Shown here: piece by piece, positions 37,448-46,329 of the stretch
Position numbering within the stretch: the first letter of the stretch is position 1
How the letters are laid out: each line of letters opens with the position of its first letter
Assembly (NCBI RefSeq): GCF_003258315.1
Contig: NZ_CP030032.1
Location: forward strand, 3,846,501 to 3,910,500
Length of the DNA stretch: 64,000 nt
Reading direction: 5' to 3'
Origin: Bradymonas sediminis
Lineage (GTDB): Bacteria > Myxococcota_A > Bradymonadia > Bradymonadales > Bradymonadaceae
Position numbers and translations under genes: made by a program
The notes under the pieces: model-generated
Seen by the model: the letters and a program-made list of their open reading frames with translations, nothing else
What the model was told of the DNA's origin: nothing
Databases searched by the model: none

Positions 37448-39753
37448 TCGCTCAGGTTGATCCCGAGCTCATCTAATAACTCATTGAGTTCTTCTTCATG
37501 CCCGCGTTTGATCGCGAAAGCCGTCTCGCCCAGGCGGCGCTCGATCAGCGGCTCGCACTCAGGGATATCGACGAAGCGGTCGGCGATCTGCTTATTCTGC
37601 AGCACGATGACGGTGACCTCGCGCGAGATAATCGCCTCGAGCGGCTTGTCGAGCAGGCCGCGAAATTTGAGCTCCTGAGCCGGCGGCAAGCCGCCTTCTG
37701 TGCGCGGGCCGAAGAACTCGCGCACGCCTTTGAGCGGGTTGTCGGGCCAGCGGGCGCGAATCTTGTCGACATTAAGCTCATAGAAGCGCTGGCGAGCGGT
37801 GCTATCCTCGAGGCGATCCGCGATCTTCTCAAGCTCGCTGAGCGTGACGATATCGGTCTCCATCGGGTCGATCATGACCTCGAGGATGTCGACGAAATAC
37901 ACGCTCGGCGGGATCTCGCCCAGGTAATCAATCAGCAGGCCATCCTGCTGCTCGACCAGCTTCTCGAGTCCGGGCGGATGGTCACAGGCCAAGAAGGCGG
38001 ACTCCGGCCCAAGACGATACGATTGAAAGGTATCATTGCCCTTGTCGTCTCGCTGCGCGTGGCGCAACTGACCGAGCAAAAGGTCGAGCTTATCGGGGTC
38101 CGGATGACGCACCAGCACGCCGTTTGCGAAGAGCTGCAGCTTGCGATGCACGCGCTCCCAATCGCGGATTTGGAAGGCCACCGAGTCGGGCACCGGAGCG
38201 TGGCTATAGGTGCCCAGCGTGGTGACGATCTCATCGGCCGTCAGGCCCATGCCCAACCCGCGCTGAACGCTCTCGGCGCTGAGGTGGAAGTTCGCGACGC
38301 GCTCGGACAATTTGGTGCGCTGGCCGACCTCATAGAGGCGGTAGACAACCTCAAGCGGCGCCGGGTCCAAAAAGAGCATCACCTCGAAGTTCGGCTGCAC
38401 GACCATGCACCCATGCTGCTCGGCGTTGGGGTCTTTGGCGTTCGGGTCTTTCTCGACCTTCATCCCGAGGAATTGCGCGCCCCGCGGGGTCACGCGCATC
38501 ATCTCGACCTGGTCATCGCTATAACCGAATTCGATCACGCCCAGCCAGATCAAGCCGTGGCGAAGCACCGCGTCGATATGACGGCGCGGATCTACCGGCG
38601 GCTCAACCTTGCTGAGCGCGCGCGGCAGGTAATTTTTATCGAGCTGCTCGCAGAGATCGATCATCGCCTTGACGGCCGTCCACTGCGTCACACGGGCACG
38701 CTTAAGCACCGACAGGACGTAGCCACGCGCGCCGATCAGCGGCTCACCGGTCGGCTCGAATTGCGAGAAATGGCGCTCGGAGTCGGCGGGTCCGCCCGCG
38801 CGCGACAGCGAGAGGCTCTCGATCTCACTCCAATATTTCAGGCCGCGGAAGGCCGCCGACAATTGGCGGTTGCGCGCCTCTACCTTGGCAAGGAAGAACT
38901 CTTCGGTCTGCTTGACCGACCCGGCGATCGACTGGTCACGCGTCTCAACGAAGCCCAACTCGAGGCTAAGCGCGAGCAAAAAGGTCAGATAATCGAGCTG
39001 GAAGACATCATTAAGGTCGAGCGAATCCCCGGCCTCACCGGCCTGTTGGGACGCGGCGGGATCTTCGGGGCTCACCGTGATCGGGAAGCTGATGCCGCGA
39101 CCAAATCGCGCGAGACTTCGCCGATTGGGCGTGCCGTCAATATTGAGGCGCAGCGTTTCCTGCTGAAGCTGGCTGGCGAGGTGGAGCAGGTTGAGCTCCA
39201 GGGTGTCGATGCTGGTGGTGTCAAGCAGTTGAATATCGCCCGACCAGGCATCGATCGCCTCGGGCCCGAGCATCTCGGCCTCGTCGCTGAGCAGCTCTTT
39301 GAGCGGCACCGGCAGCGCGAGATCACGCTGCAAAAAGGAGTCCATTTCGAGCAGGGCTTCGATGTCCAGCTCGCTCTCGCCCGGGTTGGGCAGCGGGATC
39401 AGCAATAGCTCTTCCACCAGCGCACGAAGCACCGGGTCGGTGTCCCCAAACCCGCGCAGCAGCAGGTCGCGTCGCAGATTCTCACCGCGCATGCGCCCAC
39501 CGCTGGCGGCGACCTGGCTCATGGTGACGCGCTGCAATTTGGTCACCTTGGCCAACCGCTCCTTGGACACCTCGGGCTTATTCACCTGGGCGGCGACCAC
39601 GTCATAATCGCTCTCGGGCGCGACGCCCCAGGTCTCGGCCAAGAATCGCTTCGAAGAGAGGCTATAACCACGCTCGAAGAGCCGGTGCAACTCGTCGGTC
39701 TCCAAAGGACCGCCGACGGTTCCCCGCGATCTATCTGTTCGTTGTCCTCTCAC
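37444..39753 (-). CDS. Helicase-associated (XPB N-terminal-like) domain protein
   Basis: A 769-aa soluble protein without helicase motifs of its own. Around residues 440-560 it shows the helicase_C_3/XPB-Ssl2 N-terminal pattern: MVVQPNFEVMLFLDPAPLEV, then FHLSAESVQRGLGMGLTADE and a YSHAPVPDSV stretch. In other bacteria this domain sits beside or in XPB-type helicases. The rest is helical and unrecognised. It starts with GTG overlapping the previous stop (GTGA) and ends overlapping the GT51 gene the same way, so three genes are coupled. Confidence 0.65.
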   Translation of the reverse strand: MRGQRTDRSRGTVGGPLETDELHRLFERGYSLSSKRFLAETWGVAPESDYDVVAAQVNKPEVSKERLAKVTKLQRVTMSQVAASGGRMRGENLRRDLLLRGFGDTDPVLRALVEELLLIPLPNPGESELDIEALLEMDSFLQRDLALPVPLKELLSDEAEMLGPEAIDAWSGDIQLLDTTSIDTLELNLLHLASQLQQETLRLNIDGTPNRRSLARFGRGISFPITVSPEDPAASQQAGEAGDSLDLNDVFQLDYLTFLLALSLELGFVETRDQSIAGSVKQTEEFFLAKVEARNRQLSAAFRGLKYWSEIESLSLSRAGGPADSERHFSQFEPTGEPLIGARGYVLSVLKRARVTQWTAVKAMIDLCEQLDKNYLPRALSKVEPPVDPRRHIDAVLRHGLIWLGVIEFGYSDDQVEMMRVTPRGAQFLGMKVEKDPNAKDPNAEQHGCMVVQPNFEVMLFLDPAPLEVVYRLYEVGQRTKLSERVANFHLSAESVQRGLGMGLTADEIVTTLGTYSHAPVPDSVAFQIRDWERVHRKLQLFANGVLVRHPDPDKLDLLLGQLRHAQRDDKGNDTFQSYRLGPESAFLACDHPPGLEKLVEQQDGLLIDYLGEIPPSVYFVDILEVMIDPMETDIVTLSELEKIADRLEDSTARQRFYELNVDKIRARWPDNPLKGVREFFGPRTEGGLPPAQELKFRGLLDKPLEAIISREVTVIVLQNKQIADRFVDIPECEPLIERRLGETAFAIKRGHEEELNELLDELGINLSE

Positions 39754-40085
39754 GCGGACTCCTCTTTACTATCGGGTTGACTTGAGTCGGAAGACTCGGC
39801 GGCTTCGGCGGCCAGGCGTTCGGCCTCGGCCTGGGCGGCCTGCTCCTCAAAATAATTGGGGCTGATGATATCCCCGACTAATTTTGGAAACATGCCACGC
39901 TCCTGAAGAGCCTGGCGAATGGGCTGGAGCTGATACGCAGGGGCGACAATCGCTCGCCCACCGATACGTTGGATATCCAGGTCGCTGATGTCGATTGAAA
40001 TCAGCGTTTCCTCAAGTATCGCTGCGTTTTCGCAGACCATAAGGGCTACGCCACGATGAATGATCGACTTTGCATCGGATGCCAC
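39750..40085 (-). CDS. Small hypothetical protein, first gene of GTGA-coupled operon
   Basis: 111 aa from a GTG at 40085 with GAGG seven bases upstream; a GTG at 40142 and an ATG at 40040 are alternatives. The core (ETLISIDISDLDIQRIGGR, then AYQLQPIRQALQERGMFPK) is followed by an acidic Ala/Glu/Ser tail. Family not recognised. Its TGA overlaps the GTG of the helicase-associated-domain gene, and that tight coupling is the main clue to its role. Confidence 0.6.
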   Translation of the reverse strand: MASDAKSIIHRGVALMVCENAAILEETLISIDISDLDIQRIGGRAIVAPAYQLQPIRQALQERGMFPKLVGDIISPNYFEEQAAQAEAERLAAEAAESSDSSQPDSKEESA

Positions 40086-40553
40086 AGGGGGACCTCGCGG
40101 TGGGATGAGCGCAGGCGAGGCGACGAAAATAGCTGCCCGCACAGGTTGACGCAGAATAGTTTTTTAGGCCCTAAAATGTCAACCAAGCCCATAAAAGATT
40201 GTTCCCTGTTGCGGCTGGCGCTCAGCGAACGCCGGCGAAGCATGCCTGGGCGCCCTGCGGATACCGCGAGAAAATTAGGATTCAAATTCCGACAGTGTTG
40301 CAACTGAAGGCAAATTCCGGCATATACACTGGCTTGAATGGCTTCGATTCGGGAAGTTGGCTCTAGGAGGTGCCACCGGAATCGAAGGTTTTTGATTCTT
40401 ACCGTCTTCGAAAATATCTGCACCCTGCCAAGCTCTTGGCCATTTATTTGAATTCGTCCTGAGAATCTGGAACCATAGCATCTCGTTCAGGCGATTCTGC
40501 TGAACAGTCTATTTCATAAAACCTCCCCTTTATTTATTTTGGAGCATTTGAAG
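40086..40553. other. Intergenic region between divergent genes, no gene seen
   Basis: About 470 bp, AT-richer than the flanks, between the GTGA-coupled operon and the Cys-rich lipoprotein gene. A minus-strand open frame (40046-40423) lacks a ribosome site and protein-like composition. Promoters for both sides must lie here; I could not place them. Confidence 0.5.
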
Positions 40554-41777
40554 ATGAAACTTTCGACCTTAGTAAACGCAACCGGCCGAGCCCGCTTCTT
40601 GGCGCTGCTTATCACCCTCCTTATGGCATTCAGTGTCGTCGCCTGTGGTGATGACGATAAGCCGGCGGACAACAACAACAACACCGCTGACGTCGTCGAC
40701 GAAGACACCACCAGCGATCCGGACACCACCACCGAGCCCGACACCACCGAGCCCGACACCACCGAGCCCGATACCACCGAGCCCGACACCGGCAGCAACG
40801 ACACGCCCGTTCCGGATCACAGCGACAAGAGCACCGAGGGTTCGACCTGCGAAGAACTCGCCACCTGCCAAGACTTGTGTGAGCCGACCGATACCGGTTG
40901 CAATGACACATGCGTCAACGCCGCCTCCGAACTCGCCCTCGCGCAGATGAACGACGTCATCCAGTGCGTCACCGACAACTGCTCGGGCGCTGCCGATCAG
41001 CTCGCATGCATCAATGAGTATTGCTTCAGCATCTTCACCGCATGCTTCACTACGGCCGACGGCGTCTGCCTTGCGGACTGCGATGCCACCAACCCGAACG
41101 ACCCGGTTTGCGGCACCGAGAATCAGTGCGTCGCAATTGGCCAGGGCGGCGCATGCGCCGGTGAGGGCGGCACGATCCCTGCGGGCGCTGGCGAATGCTA
41201 CGGCGGCGTTGGTTGCGCTACCGGCGAAAGCTGCTACGGCGTCACCGGCGGCGGCGGCTCCGGTCAAACCGACTGCAGCCTCTTCCCCGACAATAGTGCC
41301 CCCTGCACCACCGAAGGTGAAACATGCTACCGCACCGGCAACGGTGACGATACCGCTTGCTTCCCCTACGATGACACTGCAGCAATTGGCAGCGAATGCA
41401 CGGCTCCGAACCACTGCAACATCAACCAGCTCTGCATGGGCTCGGGCGATGTCGGCACCTGCGAGCAGGCCTGTGACACCTCGAACCCGACCACCTGTGG
41501 CGAAGGCGAAGGTTGCGCTCCGCTCAGCGGCGGTGGCGAAAACCTCGGCATCTGCATCACCTTCAACGCCGACGCCGAAATCGGCGCGCCTTGCCAAGGT
41601 CCTGAACAGTGCAGCGAAGTCCAAGCTTGCCTGTATGACGACAACACTCAAACCACGGCATCTTGCCAGCAGCTTTGCGATACCACCGAGACCGAGAGCA
41701 GCTGCCCGGAAGCCCACTCCTGCGAGTCGCTGAACATCGAAGGAGAGCCGACCCTCGGCACATGCAACCCGGTCTAA
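40554..41777 (+). CDS. Cys-rich surface lipoprotein with Thr/Glu/Pro/Asp repeat linker
   Basis: A 407-aa protein. The signal peptide ends FSVVAC (lipidated Cys). A flexible linker of repeated EPDTT units follows, then about 320 residues with regularly spaced Cys pairs (CGTENQCVAIGQGGAC, CTAPNHCNINQLCMG), giving disulfide-bonded surface repeats like those of myxobacterial surface proteins. GGAG lies nine bases before the ATG. Two hairpins follow the stop. Function unknown; placement on the cell surface is inferred. Confidence 0.82.
   Translation: MKLSTLVNATGRARFLALLITLLMAFSVVACGDDDKPADNNNNTADVVDEDTTSDPDTTTEPDTTEPDTTEPDTTEPDTGSNDTPVPDHSDKSTEGSTCEELATCQDLCEPTDTGCNDTCVNAASELALAQMNDVIQCVTDNCSGAADQLACINEYCFSIFTACFTTADGVCLADCDATNPNDPVCGTENQCVAIGQGGACAGEGGTIPAGAGECYGGVGCATGESCYGVTGGGGSGQTDCSLFPDNSAPCTTEGETCYRTGNGDDTACFPYDDTAAIGSECTAPNHCNINQLCMGSGDVGTCEQACDTSNPTTCGEGEGCAPLSGGGENLGICITFNADAEIGAPCQGPEQCSEVQACLYDDNTQTTASCQQLCDTTETESSCPEAHSCESLNIEGEPTLGTCNPV
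40731..40790 (+). repeat. Four tandem 15-bp repeats inside the lipoprotein gene
   Basis: The unit ACCGAGCCCGACACC occurs four times in a row (third copy has one C-to-T change), encoding the EPDTT linker repeats. The unit is a multiple of three, so gain or loss would change linker length without a frameshift. Confidence 0.9.
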
Positions 41778-41814
41778 TTGAGCGAAACGCTGCAGCATGA
41801 GCGGCTCACGCAAC

Positions 41815-41848
41815 GTGTTTAGCGCCATCTCTCATCGGCGCTAAACAC
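41815..41848. repeat. 12-bp inverted repeat downstream of the lipoprotein gene
   Basis: GTGTTTAGCGCC and its exact complement are separated by a 10-nt loop. No T-run follows. It sits just before a true terminator and may stabilise the mRNA 3' end. Confidence 0.55.
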
Positions 41849-41858
41849 ATCGCAAAAA

Positions 41859-41895
41859 AGAAGCCCCTATCTTCACAGATAGGGGCTTCTTTTTG
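41859..41895. terminator. Strong bidirectional terminator
   Basis: A perfect 14-bp stem (arm AGAAGCCCCTATCT at 41859-41872, loop TCAC) with an A-run to the left and TTTTT to the right. It ends the lipoprotein transcript and can also stop leftward transcripts from the tRNA region. Confidence 0.9.
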
Positions 41896-41994
41896 TCATC
41901 AGCGATGCATCGGCTGCCGAGTCCGCTCCGAGTTGCGTCGCAACGAACAAGCCAACGACGATAGCCCGGGCCAGGCAAACCCATCTCCCAAACG

Positions 41995-42034
41995 CAAAAA
42001 AACCTCGCAAGCCAGATGGCCTGCGAGGGTTTCT
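41995..42034 (-). terminator. Terminator of the leftward tRNA-Val gene (copy at 42040)
   Basis: Read on the minus strand, a stem starting AACCCTCGCAGGCC with a short loop is followed by seven T residues, directly after the tRNA 3' end. Confidence 0.85.
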
Positions 42035-42039
42035 CGATA

Positions 42040-42111
42040 TGGGCGTGACAGGATTTGAACCTGTGACTTCCACCGTGTCGGGGTGGCACTCTTCCGCTGA
42101 GTTACACGCCC
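42040..42111 (-). tRNA. tRNA-Val (anticodon GAC), copy 1 of two
   Basis: 72 nt, cloverleaf complete: acceptor GGGCGTG/CACGCCC, D-arm ACTC/GAGT, anticodon stem CCACC/GGTGG with loop CCGACAC (anticodon GAC), T-arm ACAGG/CCTGT with loop TTCAAAT, discriminator A. CCA is not encoded. Position 33 is C instead of the near-universal U. It matches E. coli tRNA-Val(GAC) in the anticodon stem, which supports the isotype. The identical copy at 42234 lies 122 bp upstream on the same strand, and each has its own terminator. Confidence 0.9.
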
Positions 42112-42190
42112 CAGCGACGGACCTTATACATAGCAATTCGGGGTTTGGCAATGGCTTTTTTCAAGCCTGCGGGCCAGGCTCCTTAAACGC

Positions 42191-42229
42191 TAAAAACCCC
42201 CGCGAGCCATCTGGCCGGCGGGGGTTTTT
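42191..42229 (-). terminator. Terminator of the tRNA-Val gene at 42234
   Basis: On the minus strand, a hairpin with arms rich in C then G (AACCCCCGC and GCGGGGGTT) closes a smaller inner stem and is followed by a T-run. It means the two tRNAs are mostly transcribed separately. Confidence 0.85.
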
Positions 42230-42233
42230 GATA

Positions 42234-42305
42234 TGGGCGTGACAGGATTTGAACCTGTGACTTCCACCGTGTCGGGGTGGCACTCTTCCGCTGAGTTACA
42301 CGCCC
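42234..42305 (-). tRNA. tRNA-Val (anticodon GAC), copy 2 of two
   Basis: Sequence identical to the 42040-42111 copy over all 72 nt, including C33 and the A discriminator without encoded CCA. The upstream flank differs from that of the other copy, so the duplication covers the tRNA and a terminator-like tail rather than a whole promoter region. Confidence 0.9.
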
Positions 42306-42392
42306 CAGCGAGATGCGTTTATATAGAGCGCATCTCGCTTTGGCAAGGAGAAATTTGCCAATTGGGCAAGATATTTTCAAATCACCGCGCGA

Positions 42393-42926
42393 TCAGTCCT
42401 GAGCGGCGAAATATTTCTCGATTCCGCGGTTCACGTCCTTGAGATTCGGCGTGATCATCTTGACCACGAACTTCTCAACCGCGCTGCCGACCTTGCCGGC
42501 GATCAAACGCGGCACGCCAGGAATCTTGCTCGCGTCCACCCCGAGCACGCCGTCGATGACGATGCCGGTGCTGTCGCCGTCCTCTGAATAGCGATTTACG
42601 CCCTTGGCGGTGATGGCGTCGGTCAAAAAGCCAACCTCCATCTCCCACTCACAGCTGAAGTCATTGGGGTTCCAGGTCGCGGTGTCGGTCCACTGAAGCA
42701 TCTCGGGTTTGATGAATTTACGGGCCGCGCTGGGAATCTCTTCCGGCCGCGCGCGCCAAACGCGCACGATGCGGGTGCGGCCGTCATCGAGATCTTCGCG
42801 ACTCTCGGTCACGATCGACTCGATATCGGGCAAAAACTCGTCCAGCTCGTCGAGCTTGTCGCGAAAGGTCGCGAATACAACGTCTCGTGGCGAGCTAACC
42901 GAATCTTGAACACTAATTTTTGCCAT
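42393..42926 (-). CDS. SRPBCC/START-like ligand-binding fold protein
   Basis: A 177-aa protein. It starts AKISVQDSVSSPRDVVFATF, the beta-strand then helix opening of START/SRPBCC domains, continues with beta strands (WTDTATWNPNDFSCEWEME) and ends with a long helix (IAGKVGSAVEKFVVKMITPN), consistent with a helix-grip fold that binds lipids or other hydrophobic ligands. No signal peptide. AGGGAG precedes the ATG at 42926. The pattern also recalls PRELI proteins, but I cannot decide between subfamilies. Confidence 0.65.
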   Translation of the reverse strand: MAKISVQDSVSSPRDVVFATFRDKLDELDEFLPDIESIVTESREDLDDGRTRIVRVWRARPEEIPSAARKFIKPEMLQWTDTATWNPNDFSCEWEMEVGFLTDAITAKGVNRYSEDGDSTGIVIDGVLGVDASKIPGVPRLIAGKVGSAVEKFVVKMITPNLKDVNRGIEKYFAAQD

Positions 42927-43168
42927 CGTGATACTCCCTGAAGCATATGAATAAAAAAATTTGGACTCACGCAAAACCATCTCCGCCCTCAACGCTCGAG
43001 GCGCCCCTTAACCGAAGCGCTCGTACCAGGCGTGCCGATATTGGCATAATCCGCGAGATAACAGAATTCAAAAAGAACGCGCCGACACCACAATAAACAC
43101 CGGCGTCGACTGCAAGAGGCTACCCGAAGTTACGATCTCCGTCATCCGGCCCCCGAAGAAATTATTGA

Positions 43169-43180
43169 GTGAGCGCTCAC
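43169..43180. promoter_or_regulatory. Perfect palindrome GTGAGCGCTCAC, candidate TetR-type operator
   Basis: A 12-bp perfect palindrome lies between the FIST gene and the START-like gene, about 245 bp upstream of the latter. Its shape is like operators of TetR-family lipid regulators. No TetR gene is in the window. Confidence 0.3.
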
Positions 43181-43204
43181 CCCATTCCGGCGCGACACGA
43201 GCGC

Positions 43205-44386
43205 TTACCTGGCGCTGCCAAACGCGACGCCGGCCATGGAGTGGTTCAGGTGCATCGTGGCGAATTGCTCGCCGTTGCTATTGAGCCCGCATACCGGCCC
43301 CTGGCACAGCGCGGTGGCCAGCGCATCCACGTGCCCGGTTGAGCTCGCCTCAATATGCCTGAATCGGCAATTGACGATGAGCAGCGCGTCGAGGGAAGGC
43401 GTCGGCGTGGACGCCGCGCTGACACGCTCAACCACCCCTTCGATGCAGCGATGCGACGACGCCACCAGGTCCTGAGCGTCCAGGATATGCAGAATCTGGC
43501 CGGCCTGGACGGTATTGGCGACCCTTAGACTTCCGTCGGGGCTAAGCTGACCAATCGAGATAGGGAAAGGTTGCCCGCGGAACCGATACCCGAGCGGGTG
43601 GGTCGCCAACACCGAGGAGGTGACCTCCTCGGGCGCCAATCCGAGGGCTTCGGCATAGGCTTCGAGCGCCGATTTGCCGTCGAGCTGTACAATATGGCGC
43701 CCGTCGCGTCGCACCCGCGTCACCTCAAGGCGCCGAGGCGTCATGGCGACATGGGTATTGTGAAACGCCTCGAAAGGTCCATCGTATTCGAGCAAGATCG
43801 TGACCGCCGCATCCCGGTACACCCGCCCATCATGGACCAATCGCGCGCCTGCGATATTGCCGTCGTCCGCCAGCGTCGCGCCGACCAGGTTCACCCGGGG
43901 CGCGGCGTTCATAAAGAACGGCGTGAGCAGATCTTCTTTTCCGGACTGCCCGTTAAACAGAAAGAGCCAGAGATGGCGCTTGGGGTGCAGCTCGCTCTTC
44001 TTTCGCCCGATGCCCCGGCAGAGCTTGCCGGGAAGGTGCACCACCGGAATCAACGACAGCTCTTTGAGTTGCGGGAGCAACTCCACCGACGCGCGCACCC
44101 CGCTGCCATGGAAGCTGATCCCGGTCATCGTATTGGCGGCGAACCCCGCGCTGTTGATCTCCCCGGCGGTGGTCCCCGCGACCCCGCGCGCCCCGGTCAC
44201 CGGCTCGAGCGTGTGCGCGATCACCTGGTCGTCGTGGCAGGCCCCGTAAAAAATCAGCGTCAACGCGGCGTTGGCCGCGTCAAGCTCATCGAGGATCTCG
44301 TCGATCGCCACTTGCGTGTCGGGATGTGCGTTGCTCGCGACCTGAACCGAAGCCGATCCTAGTTGCTCAGCGACCGGCCGCTTCAT
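43205..44386 (-). CDS. FIST-domain sensor protein
   Basis: A 393-aa cytosolic protein with FIST_N (about 20-225; LTLIFYGACHDDQVIAHTL, GVAGTTAGEINSAGF) and FIST_C (about 230-380; LDALLIVNCRFRHIEA, GLNSNGEQFATMHLNHSMAG). FIST domains are predicted small-ligand (amino acid) sensors usually found in signalling systems; here it is free-standing, so its output partner is unknown. Start ATG at 44386 chosen; a GTG at 44413 gives nine more residues but no ribosome site. Confidence 0.85.
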   Translation of the reverse strand: MKRPVAEQLGSASVQVASNAHPDTQVAIDEILDELDAANAALTLIFYGACHDDQVIAHTLEPVTGARGVAGTTAGEINSAGFAANTMTGISFHGSGVRASVELLPQLKELSLIPVVHLPGKLCRGIGRKKSELHPKRHLWLFLFNGQSGKEDLLTPFFMNAAPRVNLVGATLADDGNIAGARLVHDGRVYRDAAVTILLEYDGPFEAFHNTHVAMTPRRLEVTRVRRDGRHIVQLDGKSALEAYAEALGLAPEEVTSSVLATHPLGYRFRGQPFPISIGQLSPDGSLRVANTVQAGQILHILDAQDLVASSHRCIEGVVERVSAASTPTPSLDALLIVNCRFRHIEASSTGHVDALATALCQGPVCGLNSNGEQFATMHLNHSMAGVAFGSAR

Positions 44387-44780
44387 GGCTGTATATCTCG
44401 CATAGGTTTGCACTTTTCAACTCGCCAAAATTGCGACGCCCTTCCCGCGTTCAATACGCAAGCGGAGTGTCGATGGAGTGTCCAGGCAGCCGCGCTTACG
44501 TCACGCGCCAATAGGCGGTAAAGAGTTCACCGGATCTAACAAGCGTCCTGATATTATTATTCGTTTATCCGGCATGGAGACTAACAATGTCAAGACAAGC
44601 ACTTCATTTCATTTATTTCGCGGCCGATTTCTGCCGATCTTGATGGCCGCCGGGAGGTCGGCTAGGCTCCGCATAATTGGCGAGCAACCCCGCCTCTCCC
44701 CCACCCAATCTCAGGGCCTAGGTAGCGCGCGTTTCGGCGCGCTCGAGCGGGCAGAAATCCTCCAGCAATAGAGAACAACG
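44387..44780. other. Divergent intergenic region, no gene seen
   Basis: About 390 bp between the FIST gene and the aminotransferase. Open frames here are short and lack ribosome sites. It should contain promoters for both genes; none stood out. Confidence 0.5.
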
Positions 44781-46226
44781 ATGCCTGAATCTAATCGCGA
44801 AAACGCCGACTTTGGCCAAGCCCAACCTCGCCTCGTGACGCCGGTGCCCGGCCCCAAATCCGTGGCGATGGTCAGCGAGTTGGCGCGCACCGAGTGCCCG
44901 GCCATCACCGCACGCCGCGCGCGCCGTCAGCGCGAAAGCGGCGTCGGACAGGACCCGATCGTGTGGGAGCGCTCCCTGGGCGCAAATATCGAGGACGTCG
45001 ACGGCAACGTCTATGTCGACCTCACCGGCGCCTTCGCCGTGTGCGGACTCGGGCATAATCCGCCGGCGGTCGTCGACGCCGCGCGTGAGCAGGTCGGCCG
45101 GCTGACCCACGCGATGGGCGATGTCTACCCGAGCCGGGTGAAGATCGAATTGGGCGTGCTGCTCTCAAAGATCGCCCCGGGTGACCTCGACCAATCGATC
45201 TTTGGGCTCTCGGGGGGTGACGCGATTCAGGCGGCGCTTAAAACCGCCGCGGTCCACACCGGAAAGCCCGGCGTTATCGCCTTCTGGGGCGGCTACCACG
45301 GCCTGTCCTACGGCGCGCTGAGCGCCACGGCCTATCGCAAAGAATTCCGCGAACCCTTCCTCGGCCAACTTAACTCGACGATCCAACATATCCCCTACCC
45401 CGACCCCTACCGCCCGCCCTTCGGCATGCCGGTGGACACGCCGCCCGAGGCCATCTCGCGCGCCGTGCTCGCCCACCTTCGCCAGATGCTGGAGCACCCG
45501 GCCAGCGGGGCCGAGGGGCTCGGCGCGATCCTGGTCGAGCCCATCCAGGGGCGCGGCGGCGAGGTCGTGCCGCCGGCCGGGTTCCTGCAGGGATTGCGCG
45601 ATATCTGCGATGAGTTCGGCCTGGTGCTGATCTTCGATGAGATCTTCACCGGCCTGGGGCGCACCGGCGACCTCTTCGCCTGCCAGCACGAGGGCGTCGT
45701 CCCCGACATTTTATGCGTCGGAAAATCGATGGGCGGCGGCTTCCCAATCTCGGCGGCCATCGGACGCCCCTCGGTGATGAACTCCTGGGGCGCGTCCTCC
45801 GGCGAAGCGATTCACACCTCGACCTTTTTGGGCAATCCGCTCGGCTGCGCGATGGCCAGCGCCGCGATCCGCACCCTGATCGCCGAAGACTGGCCCCAAA
45901 AGGTACAAAAACGCGGTGACGCATGGCTAAAAAAATTAGAGGCCCTTCGCCAGCGTTTTCCAAAGATGATCGGCGATGTGCGCGGGCGCGGGTTGATGCT
46001 CGGCATCGACCTGGTCAAAGACACCGACACCCACGAGCCGGCCGGGCACCTGGCGCTCGCGCTCACCGACTATTGTCGCCAACGCGGCTATCTGGTGCTG
46101 CCGTCGGGGATTCACGGCAATGTGCTCGCCCTTAGCCCGCCCTTCGTCATCACCGACGCCCAGGCCGACGGCTTCTTTGAGGCCCTCGCCGACGGGCTTG
46201 AGTCCCTTCAAACCACGGCGCCCTGA
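44781..46226 (+). CDS. PLP-dependent class III aminotransferase
   Basis: A 481-aa fold-type I enzyme moving an omega-amino group, for example from GABA, ornithine, putrescine or a diamine, to an alpha-keto acid. The Schiff-base Lys is Lys315 (CVGKSMGGGFP), Asp286 (LIFDEIFTGLGRTG) pairs with the PLP pyridine nitrogen, and the GDAIQAALKTA loop binds phosphate. Length is normal. Substrate specificity cannot be read from sequence. Weak ribosome site (GAGAA). Confidence 0.88.
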   Translation: MPESNRENADFGQAQPRLVTPVPGPKSVAMVSELARTECPAITARRARRQRESGVGQDPIVWERSLGANIEDVDGNVYVDLTGAFAVCGLGHNPPAVVDAAREQVGRLTHAMGDVYPSRVKIELGVLLSKIAPGDLDQSIFGLSGGDAIQAALKTAAVHTGKPGVIAFWGGYHGLSYGALSATAYRKEFREPFLGQLNSTIQHIPYPDPYRPPFGMPVDTPPEAISRAVLAHLRQMLEHPASGAEGLGAILVEPIQGRGGEVVPPAGFLQGLRDICDEFGLVLIFDEIFTGLGRTGDLFACQHEGVVPDILCVGKSMGGGFPISAAIGRPSVMNSWGASSGEAIHTSTFLGNPLGCAMASAAIRTLIAEDWPQKVQKRGDAWLKKLEALRQRFPKMIGDVRGRGLMLGIDLVKDTDTHEPAGHLALALTDYCRQRGYLVLPSGIHGNVLALSPPFVITDAQADGFFEALADGLESLQTTAP

Positions 46227-46329
46227 GCGCCCCGCCAACGCCCTCGCCGGTGCGCGTTTGAGCCCCATCGCGACGCGCACCGGGCCCCAGCAAACTTGAC
46301 CTTTCGAAGCCTACACCGTACTCACAAGA

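Noticed and set aside
37498-39408. 636-codon open frame antisense to the helicase-associated-domain gene
   Set aside because: Same shadow pattern; the sense strand has GTGA couplings at both ends.
40046-40423. Possible minus-strand gene before the GTGA-coupled operon
   Set aside because: No ribosome site, no protein-like composition, and it overlaps the better-supported small gene at 39750-40085.
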